A stretch of DNA of 64,000 nucleotides from Gimesia maris (GTDB lineage Bacteria; Planctomycetota; Planctomycetia; Planctomycetales; Planctomycetaceae): the NCBI RefSeq assembly GCF_008298035.1, contig NZ_CP042910.1, positions 6,131,001 through 6,195,000 on the forward strand, written 5' to 3'. The translations under genes and the position numbers were made by a program. Shown piece by piece: positions 54,836-63,815 of this stretch. The notes under the pieces are model-generated. The model searched no databases, was not told the DNA's origin, and saw only the letters and a list, made by a program, of their open reading frames with translations. Position 1 is the stretch's first letter; each line of letters starts with the position of its first letter.

Positions 54836-56317
54836 GTGAAACGATTGCTTACATTACTTTGCCTGGCTGGCCTGATTGTGACTCCTGCTCTGCAATCCGC
54901 GTCTGCAGCTCCACAGCAGAAGAAACCAAACTTTATCGTCATCTTCTGTGATAACCTCGGTTATGGAGACATCGAACCCTTTGGTTCCACCGTGAACCGT
55001 ACTCCCTGCCTGAATCGCATGGCTAGAGAAGGACGCAAGTTTACTCATTACTGCGTAACGGCTGGTGTCTGTACTCCTTCGCGTGCCTCCATCATGACCG
55101 GCTGTTATTCACAGCGGGTCGGCATGCACTGGAATCCACGCGACGGTCAGGTGCTGCGTCCCATTTCACCTTACGGATTAAATCCAGATGAAATCACAGT
55201 CGCCGAAGTTCTGAAAAAACAGGGCTACAAAACCGGCATGATCGGGAAATGGCACCTCGGAGACCAGACTCCTTTTCTTCCCACCAGACAGGGTTTCGAC
55301 TACTTTTACGGAATTCCCTATAGCGATGATATGACGCAGGCAGTGGGACAACGGCTCGGCGATCGACTCGATGGCAAAAACTGGCCCCCCCTGCCCGTGA
55401 TGCTGAACGATACTGTGATCGAAGCAGGCGTCGACAGAAATTTATTGACCAAAGACTATACTGAGAAAGCAGTCGAATTCATCGAGAAGAACAAAAACCA
55501 GCCTTTCTTCCTCTACTTCCCACAAGCCATGCCCGGCAGTACCAGAAAACCCTTCGCCAGTGATGCCTTTCGAGGGAAAAGTAAAAACGGTCCCTGGGGA
55601 GACAGTATTGAAGAACTCGACTGGTCTACCGGCCAGATCCTGGACAAACTCGTTGAACTGGGTATCGATAAGAATACTCTGGTCATCTGGACTTCGGATA
55701 ACGGCTCTCCCATGGCCAAAGATATGAACAGTACAGAACGAGGCACGAACAAACCATTAAATGGTCGAGGTTACACAACTTCAGAAGGGGCATTCCGTGT
55801 CCCCACCATCGTGTGGTGGCCTGAAACGGTTCCTGCGGGAACCGTATGTGAGGAACTGGCAACGACAATGGATCTACTCCCCACATTTGCCCGGCTCGCC
55901 GGTGGAAAAGTTCCCTCGGATCGGATCATTGATGGACATGACATACGCCCCCTGATAATGGGGGAAGCAGATGCGAAAACTCCCTACGATGGCTTTTACT
56001 ATTATGCAATGGAACAATTGCAGGCCGTGCGCAAAGGTCCCTGGAAACTATTTGTCCCTCTGAAAGAATTCAGCCGCCACCCACACTTCAAAAAAGGGGA
56101 AGGCTCCAGGCCACTGCTGTTTAATGTGGTCACCGATATCAGTTCGGAACACAACGTAGCGGACCAGCATCCTGAAATCGTGAAAGAGCTAATGTCACTG
56201 GCTGAAAAAGCCCGCGCCGATCTGGGAGATACAAATCACCCGGGAGCCAACCAGCGTCCGGCTGCCAGAGTGGATCATCCTGTTCCACCAACTTTGAAAA
56301 CAACATCTACAAACTAA
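54836..56317 (+). CDS. Secreted type I sulfatase 4
   Basis: 493 residues from GTG 54836, supported by AAGGA seven bases upstream and a clean signal peptide (KRLLTLLCLAGLIVTPALQS). The longest frame, from 54620, would overlap the divergent transporter start and is rejected. Metal site VIFCDNLGYGDIEPFG, catalytic CTPSRASIMTGCYSQRVGM (Cys 79), GMIGKWHLGDQTPF and TSDNGSPMAKDM. Pro/Asn-rich tail. Substrate unknown. Confidence 0.92.
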   Translation: MKRLLTLLCLAGLIVTPALQSASAAPQQKKPNFIVIFCDNLGYGDIEPFGSTVNRTPCLNRMAREGRKFTHYCVTAGVCTPSRASIMTGCYSQRVGMHWNPRDGQVLRPISPYGLNPDEITVAEVLKKQGYKTGMIGKWHLGDQTPFLPTRQGFDYFYGIPYSDDMTQAVGQRLGDRLDGKNWPPLPVMLNDTVIEAGVDRNLLTKDYTEKAVEFIEKNKNQPFFLYFPQAMPGSTRKPFASDAFRGKSKNGPWGDSIEELDWSTGQILDKLVELGIDKNTLVIWTSDNGSPMAKDMNSTERGTNKPLNGRGYTTSEGAFRVPTIVWWPETVPAGTVCEELATTMDLLPTFARLAGGKVPSDRIIDGHDIRPLIMGEADAKTPYDGFYYYAMEQLQAVRKGPWKLFVPLKEFSRHPHFKKGEGSRPLLFNVVTDISSEHNVADQHPEIVKELMSLAEKARADLGDTNHPGANQRPAARVDHPVPPTLKTTSTN

Positions 56318-56369
56318 AGCAACACCTTCAACCATTCCTCGCAAACCTGAAATAGAAATAAAGAACCTG

Positions 56370-56699
56370 ATGCACTCCCTGGAAACTGACTGCCAGACAG
56401 TCAAACAGAAAATAGACTCCAACCACCCTTTCCTGCTACTTGACTGCCGCGAACAGGAAGAACACACTCTGGTTAACATTCCTGTAGCGCGTCTGCTGCC
56501 GATGAGCGAGATCCAGGATCGCATTTCTGAACTGGAGGATCAGCGTGAGGCAGAAATCATCGTCTACTGCCATCATGGCATGCGCAGTCTTCAGGTAGCG
56601 ACCTGGATGCAGCAGCAGGGATTTACGAATGTCAAAAGCATGCAGGGCGGGATTGATGCCTGGTCCTGCGAAATCGATAATACAAAGCAGCGATATTAA
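56370..56699 (+). CDS. Rhodanese-like single-domain protein
   Basis: 109 residues. LLDCREQEEHTLVNIPVARLL and the active loop CHHGMRS with Cys, then GFTNVKSMQGGIDAW. The six-residue loop fits a sulfurtransferase. 52 bp after sulfatase 4 on the same strand; a common transcript is possible but no shared role is obvious. Confidence 0.88.
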   Translation: MHSLETDCQTVKQKIDSNHPFLLLDCREQEEHTLVNIPVARLLPMSEIQDRISELEDQREAEIIVYCHHGMRSLQVATWMQQQGFTNVKSMQGGIDAWSCEIDNTKQRY

Positions 56700-56787
56700 A
56701 CCGTTATCTGGCAGTAGTAATATCTGCCTGATATCATTTGTGAACCATTGATTGATCCACCATAGTCCGCCTGCCTGGGAGTTTCAC

Positions 56788-57930
56788 ATGTCTTTCGAAC
56801 AAGTTTTTTTTCTGTTGCCCGTCGTGGCTGGCATCGCCCTCAGTAATGCGACTCCAACTGCCGCTGAAGAGCCACTGGTTTTCATCTCTGCTTTTGCTCC
56901 CGGTGAAAAAGGGGCCATCCATGCTTATAAAATGAATCCACAGACCGGCGAACTCAAGCTGGTGGAACGCACATCAGATGTGGAACATCCATTTTTCCTG
57001 GCGGTTTCACCCGATAACAAATTCCTGTACTCCATTCATGCGCCGGGAAAATTCAGTGGAAAAAATAATGAATTCGTTTCCGCGTTTGCACTGGAAGGTC
57101 GAACCGGAAAACTCAAGCTGCTGAATCGACAGTCCTCTCTGGGAACCGCATCCTGCTACCTCGATATCGACAAATCCGGCAAGGCGGTCGTCGTGGCTAA
57201 TTATACGACAGGCAGTGTCGCCTCTTTGCCGGTTAAAGAGGATGGCTCCCTCGGCGAATCGGAAACATTCATCCAACATACCGGTTCGAGCGTCAATCCT
57301 CAGCGACAGAAAGAACCACATGCACACTGCAGTGTGATCAGCCCTGATCAGAAATTCGTTTTCGCTGCGGACCTGGGACTCGATAAAATCCTGGCTTATC
57401 AACTTGATTCTGAAACAGCTAAACTGACTCCAGCGGAACAGCCTTTCGTAAGAACCATCCCCGGCGCCGGCCCCCGTCATTTGACATTCCATCCTGACGG
57501 AAAGCAGCTGTATGTGATCAATGAACTGAAAAATTCGATTACAGAATTTGACTACAATCCCGAGTCAGGCATGCTGATCGAAGGACAGACCATTTCGACA
57601 TTACCGGAAGACTTCTCCGGCACCAGCCACTGTGCCGATCTGAAATTCACTCCCGACGGGCGATTCCTGTACGGCACCAATCGGGGTCACGACAGCATCG
57701 CCGCTTACCAGGTAGATGACCAGGGCAAATTGACCTTACTGGAAATCGAACCCAGCCTGGGCAAAGGCCCTCAGAATCTGGCTGTCACAGCGGATGGGAA
57801 ATATCTGATCTGTGCGAATATGCCGGGCAACAATGTCGTGGTCTTTAAGATCGACGACAAAACAGGAAAACTCTCTCCCGCAGGAGATCCAATAGAAATC
57901 CCCAGTCCGTCCTGCATTATGATTCGTTAA
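56788..57930 (+). CDS. Secreted lactonase-family beta-propeller (6-phosphogluconolactonase/YbhE-like)
   Basis: 380 residues from ATG 56788 (GGAG six bases upstream). Signal peptide to TAAEEP. Propeller blades such as FLAVSPDNKFLYSIHAPGKF, HCSVISPDQKFVFAADLGLD, PRHLTFHPDGKQLYVINEL and CADLKFTPDGRFLYGTNRG are typical of the lactonase_7/Pgl family. A signal peptide on a phosphogluconolactonase homologue points to a periplasmic sugar-lactone role. The stop codon abuts the stop of the convergent next gene. Confidence 0.87.
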   Translation: MSFEQVFFLLPVVAGIALSNATPTAAEEPLVFISAFAPGEKGAIHAYKMNPQTGELKLVERTSDVEHPFFLAVSPDNKFLYSIHAPGKFSGKNNEFVSAFALEGRTGKLKLLNRQSSLGTASCYLDIDKSGKAVVVANYTTGSVASLPVKEDGSLGESETFIQHTGSSVNPQRQKEPHAHCSVISPDQKFVFAADLGLDKILAYQLDSETAKLTPAEQPFVRTIPGAGPRHLTFHPDGKQLYVINELKNSITEFDYNPESGMLIEGQTISTLPEDFSGTSHCADLKFTPDGRFLYGTNRGHDSIAAYQVDDQGKLTLLEIEPSLGKGPQNLAVTADGKYLICANMPGNNVVVFKIDDKTGKLSPAGDPIEIPSPSCIMIR

Positions 57931-58182
57931 TCAGTCTGACTGTTTATCATCTGGCTTAGGTTCTGCGGTCTCTGACTCTTCGGGATGTCGGGAATCGTAT
58001 TCGTCCATCAGCGTGGACGGACAGGTTTCTTCCTGGTCGCATTGTTTACAGATCACGTGAATCAGGTCAGAGCCTCCCAGCTTCAACTGATTCTGTTCAC
58101 AAAACTGATACAGCTCTCTCAAGTGTGTACAAACCATGGTTTTATCATCCTCCATTACAAGTTCATCACTGACAGAGATCAA
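57931..58182 (-). CDS. Small Cys-containing protein, unrecognised
   Basis: 83 residues from TTG 58182, or 74 from ATG 58155. VCTHLRELYQFCEQNQLKL and LIHVICKQCDQEETCPS contain five Cys and a His that could hold a metal, followed by an acidic tail (ESETAEPKPDDKQSD). No family is recognised. Its stop lies directly against that of the lactonase gene with no bases between. Confidence 0.6.
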   Translation of the reverse strand: MISVSDELVMEDDKTMVCTHLRELYQFCEQNQLKLGGSDLIHVICKQCDQEETCPSTLMDEYDSRHPEESETAEPKPDDKQSD

Positions 58183-58464
58183 GTAACGCCATCAAACTTT
58201 AACCAGTGATGTGTGCCTGGCAACCATTGTCGATTTCAGCCACCTGTCAGTGCAAGTTCAAACAGGACCGTTTCCTGATCAACAGAAAACAAAAGAACAA
58301 TCTCCATCCAGAAAATATTTCGCACTGGTTGTCACTAAAGTCCGACAGAGTATACGATGATATCATAAAACAACATTTAGTTTTTTCTGTTCTTTATAAA
58401 CCATATTTCTCCACTGCCATTTGCGCCCGGGCTCAGACGAATTCAAGAGAGAAACAGATTAGCC

Positions 58465-59454
58465 ATGAATCGATCAGCTCCTCCCTGGACCTTTCTCCAT
58501 GTCAATGACAGTCATATGGGAACAGCGCGTTCTTATCGCTTTCGCCCCGCCATCAATAAACGCTGGGCGTCAATTAAACAGCAGATCGCAGCCATTGACG
58601 CCGATCTATTACTGCATGGCGGTGACCTGACACGAGACGGCGATACTCATGAATTTGAATATCAGCAGGCACGTGAGGATCTGGATACACTTCCCTTCCC
58701 CACCTTTGTCATCCCCGGCAATATGGATGTGGGCAATAAACATGCTACGCAGACCGGAGTCAAAAATCGCTGGGATCCCAAAGGGCTTGGCTGGAATGAT
58801 CCCGATCTGAATATGACGGCGAAACGTCTGGACCTGTTCAGCAATTATTTCGGTCCTCTGCAGTGGTCATTTCTGCATCGCGAGATACGTTTCACAGGAT
58901 TCTATGCTGCTGTTGCCGGCACTGGATTGCCACACGAACAACGTTTCTGGCGTTTCCTGGATCGTCTGCCTGATCTTCCCTCGGCAAAACACCATGTTGC
59001 CGTCATGCATTACTGGCCGTTTATGGAACATCCTGACGAACCTGCCTGGGATCTGACCGACGGGGATCAGTATGACAACTGGTACTTTTCCATAGATCCA
59101 CCACATCGTCAGCGATTGTGGGAGATTCTCAAAGCGGCGAAAGTCGAAATATTGTTCTGTGGTCACGTGCATACGGGACGTCCCGTGCAACACGTCGACG
59201 GCATTCGCGTCTACCGCACCCAGGCAGCCGGCAATACAGGCCAACTCAGTGAACGCTGGCCCGAAGCGGACACGCGTTTCGGCTTTCATCGTTGCGATGT
59301 AAGTGATTCCGGGATTGAAGTCACCTTCATACCGGGAGAAGATCAGTGTGAAGAGTTTGGAACATTTGGTCCACTGGGACACCCTCCCATTGAAGAGCGT
59401 GATTATTCCGTGGCGGAAGAACAGCCTCCCCTCCAGCCTGACGAAGATCTTTGA
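58465..59454 (+). CDS. Calcineurin-like metallophosphoesterase
   Basis: 329 residues with the family motifs in order: FLHVNDSHMG (D-X-H), DLLLHGGDLTRDG, PTFVIPGNMDV (GNMD for GNHD), HVAVMHYWPF and LFCGHVHTGRP. No signal peptide, so cytoplasmic. Substrate unknown. The RibD-like gene begins 27 bp downstream and may be cotranscribed. Confidence 0.88.
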   Translation: MNRSAPPWTFLHVNDSHMGTARSYRFRPAINKRWASIKQQIAAIDADLLLHGGDLTRDGDTHEFEYQQAREDLDTLPFPTFVIPGNMDVGNKHATQTGVKNRWDPKGLGWNDPDLNMTAKRLDLFSNYFGPLQWSFLHREIRFTGFYAAVAGTGLPHEQRFWRFLDRLPDLPSAKHHVAVMHYWPFMEHPDEPAWDLTDGDQYDNWYFSIDPPHRQRLWEILKAAKVEILFCGHVHTGRPVQHVDGIRVYRTQAAGNTGQLSERWPEADTRFGFHRCDVSDSGIEVTFIPGEDQCEEFGTFGPLGHPPIEERDYSVAEEQPPLQPDEDL

Positions 59455-59481
59455 AATGATTTTGTTAATCGGTAACCTGCC

Positions 59482-60024
59482 ATGAAAGTCTCTGTTTACA
59501 TCGCCACCAGTCTGGATGGTTTTATCGCCCGCAAAGACGGAGCGCTGGACTGGTTGCCCGGCATCGAGAGCCCTGAATCACCCGAAGGTGAGGACTATGG
59601 CTATCATGAGTTCATGGACTCCATTGACGTCCTCATCATGGGACGTAATACATTTGAGACGGTACTCTCTTTCGAAGGCGACTGGCCTTACGGTGCCAAA
59701 CGCATGTTTATTCTGAGCAGTCAGCCCATCACCATTCCAAATGAATTAACAGATTCAGTAGAATCATCATCCTCTTCTCCTGGCGAACTGATTGAGCAAC
59801 TCGCAAAAAGGGGATTCCAGCATGTCTACGTTGATGGGGGAAAAACGATCCAGAGCTTTCTGAGAGCGGGTCTGATCGACGAACTTATTATCACCCGTAT
59901 CCCGATTCTGATTGGATCAGGCATTCCACTGTTTGGTGAAGCAGACGCTGACATCCAGCTCAAACATCTGGAGACACATACTTTTTCCAATGGGTTAGTG
60001 CAAAGCAGATATCAGATCATCTGA
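59482..60024 (+). CDS. RibD C-terminal/dihydrofolate reductase-like protein
   Basis: 180 residues: MKVSVYIATSLDGFIARKDG at the N-terminus, LIMGRNTFETVLSF, MFILSSQP and HVYVDGGKTIQSFLRAGLID, all typical of the RibD_C/DHFR fold that reduces pterin- or pyrimidine-like substrates with NADPH. Physiological substrate unknown. 27 bp after the phosphoesterase gene. Confidence 0.9.
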   Translation: MKVSVYIATSLDGFIARKDGALDWLPGIESPESPEGEDYGYHEFMDSIDVLIMGRNTFETVLSFEGDWPYGAKRMFILSSQPITIPNELTDSVESSSSSPGELIEQLAKRGFQHVYVDGGKTIQSFLRAGLIDELIITRIPILIGSGIPLFGEADADIQLKHLETHTFSNGLVQSRYQII

Positions 60025-60155
60025 GATCGGTTTATTCAGCGATTTTCAATACAAGACGAATTTCTGCCAATTCGACTGTTCGATCGACTTGTCCAGAGAC
60101 TATATTGTCAGCTGTTAAAACTCAAACTTCACCTGTCTCATTGAAAGGAAATCAG

Positions 60156-60593
60156 ATGCCTCTCCGATACATCCTGGTTGCCATGCTCAGTTGCAGCTTC
60201 TTCTCCCCATCAGCAATTGCAGAAGAATCAGAAGCAGACGCGGAACTGTTAAAAGCAGTCGCGACCCTCGATGAAGCATTTTCCAAGCGGGACAAAGAAA
60301 CGATCCGCAGCATGACCGATCCTATGCACATTTCAATTTCCCCGTCATACCAGTTTTTCACACAGGAAGCTCAGCTCAAAGCCCTGCCGGAACTGAAACT
60401 GACGTTCTTCAAAGCGAGCCCGAAAATCATTGTTCATCCGACTCCCCGGACAGCTCTGATTCGATACGAAGCCAATATTGAGGGTACCTTTGAAGGAAAA
60501 ACACTGGCAAAGCATGTTCAGATTCTGGAGTCGTGGGTGAAGAAAAAAGGGAAATGGATAGAAACCTCTTACCAGGAAACCCCTTTACCCTGA
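60156..60593 (+). CDS. Secreted NTF2-like (SnoaL/DUF4440-type) protein
   Basis: 145 residues from ATG 60156, placed by AAAGGA six bases upstream; the longer frame to 60105 is not needed. Signal peptide (LVAMLSCSFFSPSAIAEE), then DEAFSKRDKETIRSMTDPMH and a cone-like beta sheet ending in HVQILESWVKKKGKWIE. The fold class is clear but weakly conserved, and no catalytic residue can be named. Confidence 0.75.
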   Translation: MPLRYILVAMLSCSFFSPSAIAEESEADAELLKAVATLDEAFSKRDKETIRSMTDPMHISISPSYQFFTQEAQLKALPELKLTFFKASPKIIVHPTPRTALIRYEANIEGTFEGKTLAKHVQILESWVKKKGKWIETSYQETPLP

Positions 60594-60650
60594 ATCTGTT
60601 CTAAAAAAGACAAAGTCAATCAGAATTTGGCAGCGAACGCATTTCGTCTC

Positions 60651-61586
60651 TCATGATCCGGAGGATTGCTTCGCTGCTCCTTTCATCCAGGTCTGCAGCA
60701 TTTCGCGCAGTAACAGGAGTTCCTTGAACAATACTTTCCGATCCTGGTTGGCGTGTTCGAAACACCAGGGACCTCGAAAGCCAGAGTTCCAGCCGATCTC
60801 AAAACAGCGTTTGAGATCATATCGCGGATGCTCGCCTCGTGGCCCCAGATTTCGCGCCTTGAAATCGCAGGTCACAGCGATGGGAAACGTCTGTTTCAGG
60901 CCGGCATAACGAATCTTATCGTTGTTCCAGTTACCCGTATCCGGGCAGGCGGCGACATTCTCACCAATCAGATCAACCAGCTTTACTAGCGAAGCCGGGT
61001 CGCTCTGCATCCAGCCATAATTTTCAACCAGCAGTTGCACGTTGCGTTCCGCGCCGTATTCGCACAACTCGCGATAACTGGCCACATGAATTTTCATATC
61101 GGGCTTTGGCACCAAAGGCAACGGACGTGCCCACTTTAAACCCAGGTGTGAAGCCGCATCGATGGATGCCTTATAGGTGTCCAAAGCTTTGTTGCGAACT
61201 GCAGTATCAGGACTGTTCATATCCAGTTTTGGTTGATTCATTTTCAGATTGGTCAAGACACAACCAGCCTTGTCGGCTGCTGCGCGAACCTGATCGAGAT
61301 ATTTCGGATCGGTGGAAGCCAGCGTCGAAGTATTCAAATCAATCACCGTCATCCCCAGTTCGTCTCGCATGATGCGAGGCAGTTCCAGCAGGGTAAGTTG
61401 ATTTTCTTTCGCTCGCGGCGACAGTTGATATGTCAGAGAGGAAGTCGTGATCCCCAGTTGGCTGTCCAGCGGTTTCGCGACCTGCTGCTGTGTGTCCTGC
61501 CCGACAAGCGAGGGCGGCGTCCCCAGGCAGGAAGCTACGACAGCACCACCGCTTACGTTCAGAAACTGCCTTCTAGAGAACTTCAT
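60651..61586 (-). CDS. Tat-exported xylose-isomerase-like sugar phosphate isomerase/epimerase
   Basis: 311 residues from ATG 61586 with GGGGA seven bases upstream. Tat signal MKFSRRQFLNVSGGAVVAS, then a TIM barrel of the AP-endonuclease-2 type with VLTNLKMNQPKLD, LLVENYGWMQSDP, ACPDTGNWN and VTCDFKARN. Metal-binding Glu and Asp are present. The family converts keto and aldo sugars; the substrate is unknown. The gene is read alone and divergent from the oxygenase fusion gene. Confidence 0.88.
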   Translation of the reverse strand: MKFSRRQFLNVSGGAVVASCLGTPPSLVGQDTQQQVAKPLDSQLGITTSSLTYQLSPRAKENQLTLLELPRIMRDELGMTVIDLNTSTLASTDPKYLDQVRAAADKAGCVLTNLKMNQPKLDMNSPDTAVRNKALDTYKASIDAASHLGLKWARPLPLVPKPDMKIHVASYRELCEYGAERNVQLLVENYGWMQSDPASLVKLVDLIGENVAACPDTGNWNNDKIRYAGLKQTFPIAVTCDFKARNLGPRGEHPRYDLKRCFEIGWNSGFRGPWCFEHANQDRKVLFKELLLLREMLQTWMKGAAKQSSGS

Positions 61587-61796
61587 GATCGCTTCCCCGC
61601 TCCAAAACAGTATAATACAAATGACTCCAAAACCATTTGCCAATTGATAATCTTCTGCGACATAATGAAATCGATCACAAGAAAATTCAGAACCACAGCG
61701 ATTCTGTGAAACGAATATTCAACTTACCGGGTATGCTAATCAGAAAGTGATTCAAATCAGGGCCTGACTATCACCGTTTGGAAATGGATCCCGTTG

Positions 61797-63611
61797 ATGT
61801 TTCTATCTTACCTTCGCAGTTCACTTATTCCACTGCTTCTCCTGCTTTGTTTTGCAGGCAACAGGGAAGAAATTCTCGCAATAGAGTCACAGCCGGTAAA
61901 ACCACAGCCGGTAAAACCACAGCCGGGGACATCTGCGGGACCACTCCGGTTCAAAGATATTCGCTATCTGACCCGATCTCTGCAGGATTTCAAAAATCAG
62001 AAGGCATTTGTGGTGATCGCCTGCAACACGACCTGCCCGCTGGTGAAACGCTATCTCCCGCGACTGAAGGAACTGGAACAGCAATACCGTCCACAAGGCG
62101 TGCAGTTCATCGCGCTTCATACCGGCCCCTCCGATTCGATCAGGGAAATTGCAGAATTTGCGATCGTCCATGAAATCCCATTTCCTAATGTGAAGGATTT
62201 CCACAGCCAGTCCGTGAAAGCTCTTGGACTGGAGCGTACTCCTGAAGTCGCTGTGCTGGATTCTGATTTTAAACTTCACTATCGTGGCCGCATTGATGAT
62301 CAATACCGGATTGGGGGTGCACTTCCCCAGCCAACAGAAAATAATCTGGCAGACGCAATCAAGGCGGTTCTTAAAAACGAGCCGGTTCAAATCACCGAAA
62401 CCAATGTGGATGGCTGCACAATTACCTCACACTCAGTGAGCCGCACAGCGAAATCTGTTACCTATCATAAAAACATCCAGCCACTGATCAAAAAATATTG
62501 TCTCGACTGCCATCGTCCACAGACCGAAGCCCCGTTTGCTTTAACGACACTGGAAGAAGTCCAGAATAACGGAGCCATGATCTCTGAAGTGGTTCAGGAT
62601 CAACGGATGCCCCCCTGGTATGGCGGCAGTTCTCATGCGGAATTTGCCAATCATCGCAGTATGTCCCGACAGGAGCGTCGGATGATTGCTGACTGGTATC
62701 AAGCAGGGATGCCCGCCGGAGAAGAGCCTGATCTCCTCACACCAGTCCCTGCTGCTCAAGAAAAATGGTTGATTGGTGAACCAGACCTGAAAATCAGCAT
62801 GCTGGAGACCCATACGCTTCCCGCAGATGGCTATATTCCGTATCGCTACACTGTGCTGCCTTATATTTTTCCCGAAGATACCTGGATCTCTGCCATCCAG
62901 ATTCGTCCCGATAATCCCGGTGTCCTGCATCACTGCAACATGGCCGCCGTCAGTCTGACAAAGAAATGGGATGAATCCAATTTCATCACGGGCAAAGTCC
63001 CGGGTTCAGGCCCGACGATACTTCCTGGAGAGCTGGGAATTCTGATCCCTAAAGGAAGTGCCCTGGCTTTGCAGATTCATTACACATCGACGGGAAAGCC
63101 GGAGCGATGCAAAATTTCCGTAGGTTTCAAATATGTGGATGGCAAAGTGCAAAAACGTTATCGCTTTCTGATTATCCGGAATACAAAATTTACCATTCCC
63201 CCTGGTGCGTCCCATCATGAAGTCCGGAATTCGAAAACACTCGACCGAGACGCGCATGGTATCGGCCTGTTTGCCCACATGCATCTCCGTGGAAAGGACC
63301 TGTCATTTCTGGCACATTATCCGGACGGGAAAGACGAATCGCTGTTGATCATCCCCAATTACAGCTTTGACTGGCAGATCGGATATCTCTGGAAAGATCA
63401 GCGCCACCTCTTCCCCGCGGGTACCCGCATCGAAGCGATTGCACATTATGACAATTCCGCCTTCAATCCGTTCAATCCGGATCCCTCTGCCAGCGTCAGA
63501 AACGGGCCACAAACCTATCATGAAATGATGTACGCCTTCTTCTTCTACACCTACGCCGACGAACGACTCAATCTGACCATCGACCCCAAAACCGGACAGG
63601 CAACCCATTAA
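61797..63611 (+). CDS. Secreted redoxin-cytochrome c-copper monooxygenase fusion
   Basis: 604 residues from ATG 61797. Signal peptide (LIPLLLLLCFAGNREEILA); a QPVKP-repeat linker (31-43); a thioredoxin/peroxiredoxin-like domain (50-190) with CNTTC at 76-80; a haem-binding CLDCH at 235-239 in a small cytochrome c-like segment; and a copper type II ascorbate-dependent monooxygenase-like domain (about 325-600) with HHC (378-380), QIHYT (His 428), HMH (494-496) and a HEMM near 575. Electrons could pass from the thiol domain and haem to copper. This class is widespread in planctomycetes, but the substrate is unknown. A short ribosome site (GGA) lies eight bases upstream. Confidence 0.85.
   Translation: MFLSYLRSSLIPLLLLLCFAGNREEILAIESQPVKPQPVKPQPGTSAGPLRFKDIRYLTRSLQDFKNQKAFVVIACNTTCPLVKRYLPRLKELEQQYRPQGVQFIALHTGPSDSIREIAEFAIVHEIPFPNVKDFHSQSVKALGLERTPEVAVLDSDFKLHYRGRIDDQYRIGGALPQPTENNLADAIKAVLKNEPVQITETNVDGCTITSHSVSRTAKSVTYHKNIQPLIKKYCLDCHRPQTEAPFALTTLEEVQNNGAMISEVVQDQRMPPWYGGSSHAEFANHRSMSRQERRMIADWYQAGMPAGEEPDLLTPVPAAQEKWLIGEPDLKISMLETHTLPADGYIPYRYTVLPYIFPEDTWISAIQIRPDNPGVLHHCNMAAVSLTKKWDESNFITGKVPGSGPTILPGELGILIPKGSALALQIHYTSTGKPERCKISVGFKYVDGKVQKRYRFLIIRNTKFTIPPGASHHEVRNSKTLDRDAHGIGLFAHMHLRGKDLSFLAHYPDGKDESLLIIPNYSFDWQIGYLWKDQRHLFPAGTRIEAIAHYDNSAFNPFNPDPSASVRNGPQTYHEMMYAFFFYTYADERLNLTIDPKTGQATH
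61889..61926 (+). repeat. 15-bp tandem repeat inside the fusion gene
   Basis: The unit ACAGCCGGTAAAACC occurs twice in a row with an 8-base third start, giving the linker QPVKPQPVKPQP. It is in frame (5 residues per unit) and would change linker length without breaking the protein. Confidence 0.8.
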
Positions 63612-63815
63612 TATAATATTGTCCTGGTTTCCAAGTACTTCAACATCAGAAAAGCCCATTAGCCCCGGTTGTGCCTCATTGCTAAGTGTCGTTCGAATAA
63701 AGTAATGCCCCCCTTTTTATCGGCTGTATTCTCTGTGCAGAACGTGTATCATCAGCAGTACTGAAATGATTACCTGTTGAGCATATTTTACTTCTCCTGA
63801 TTGCAGAGAGATATC

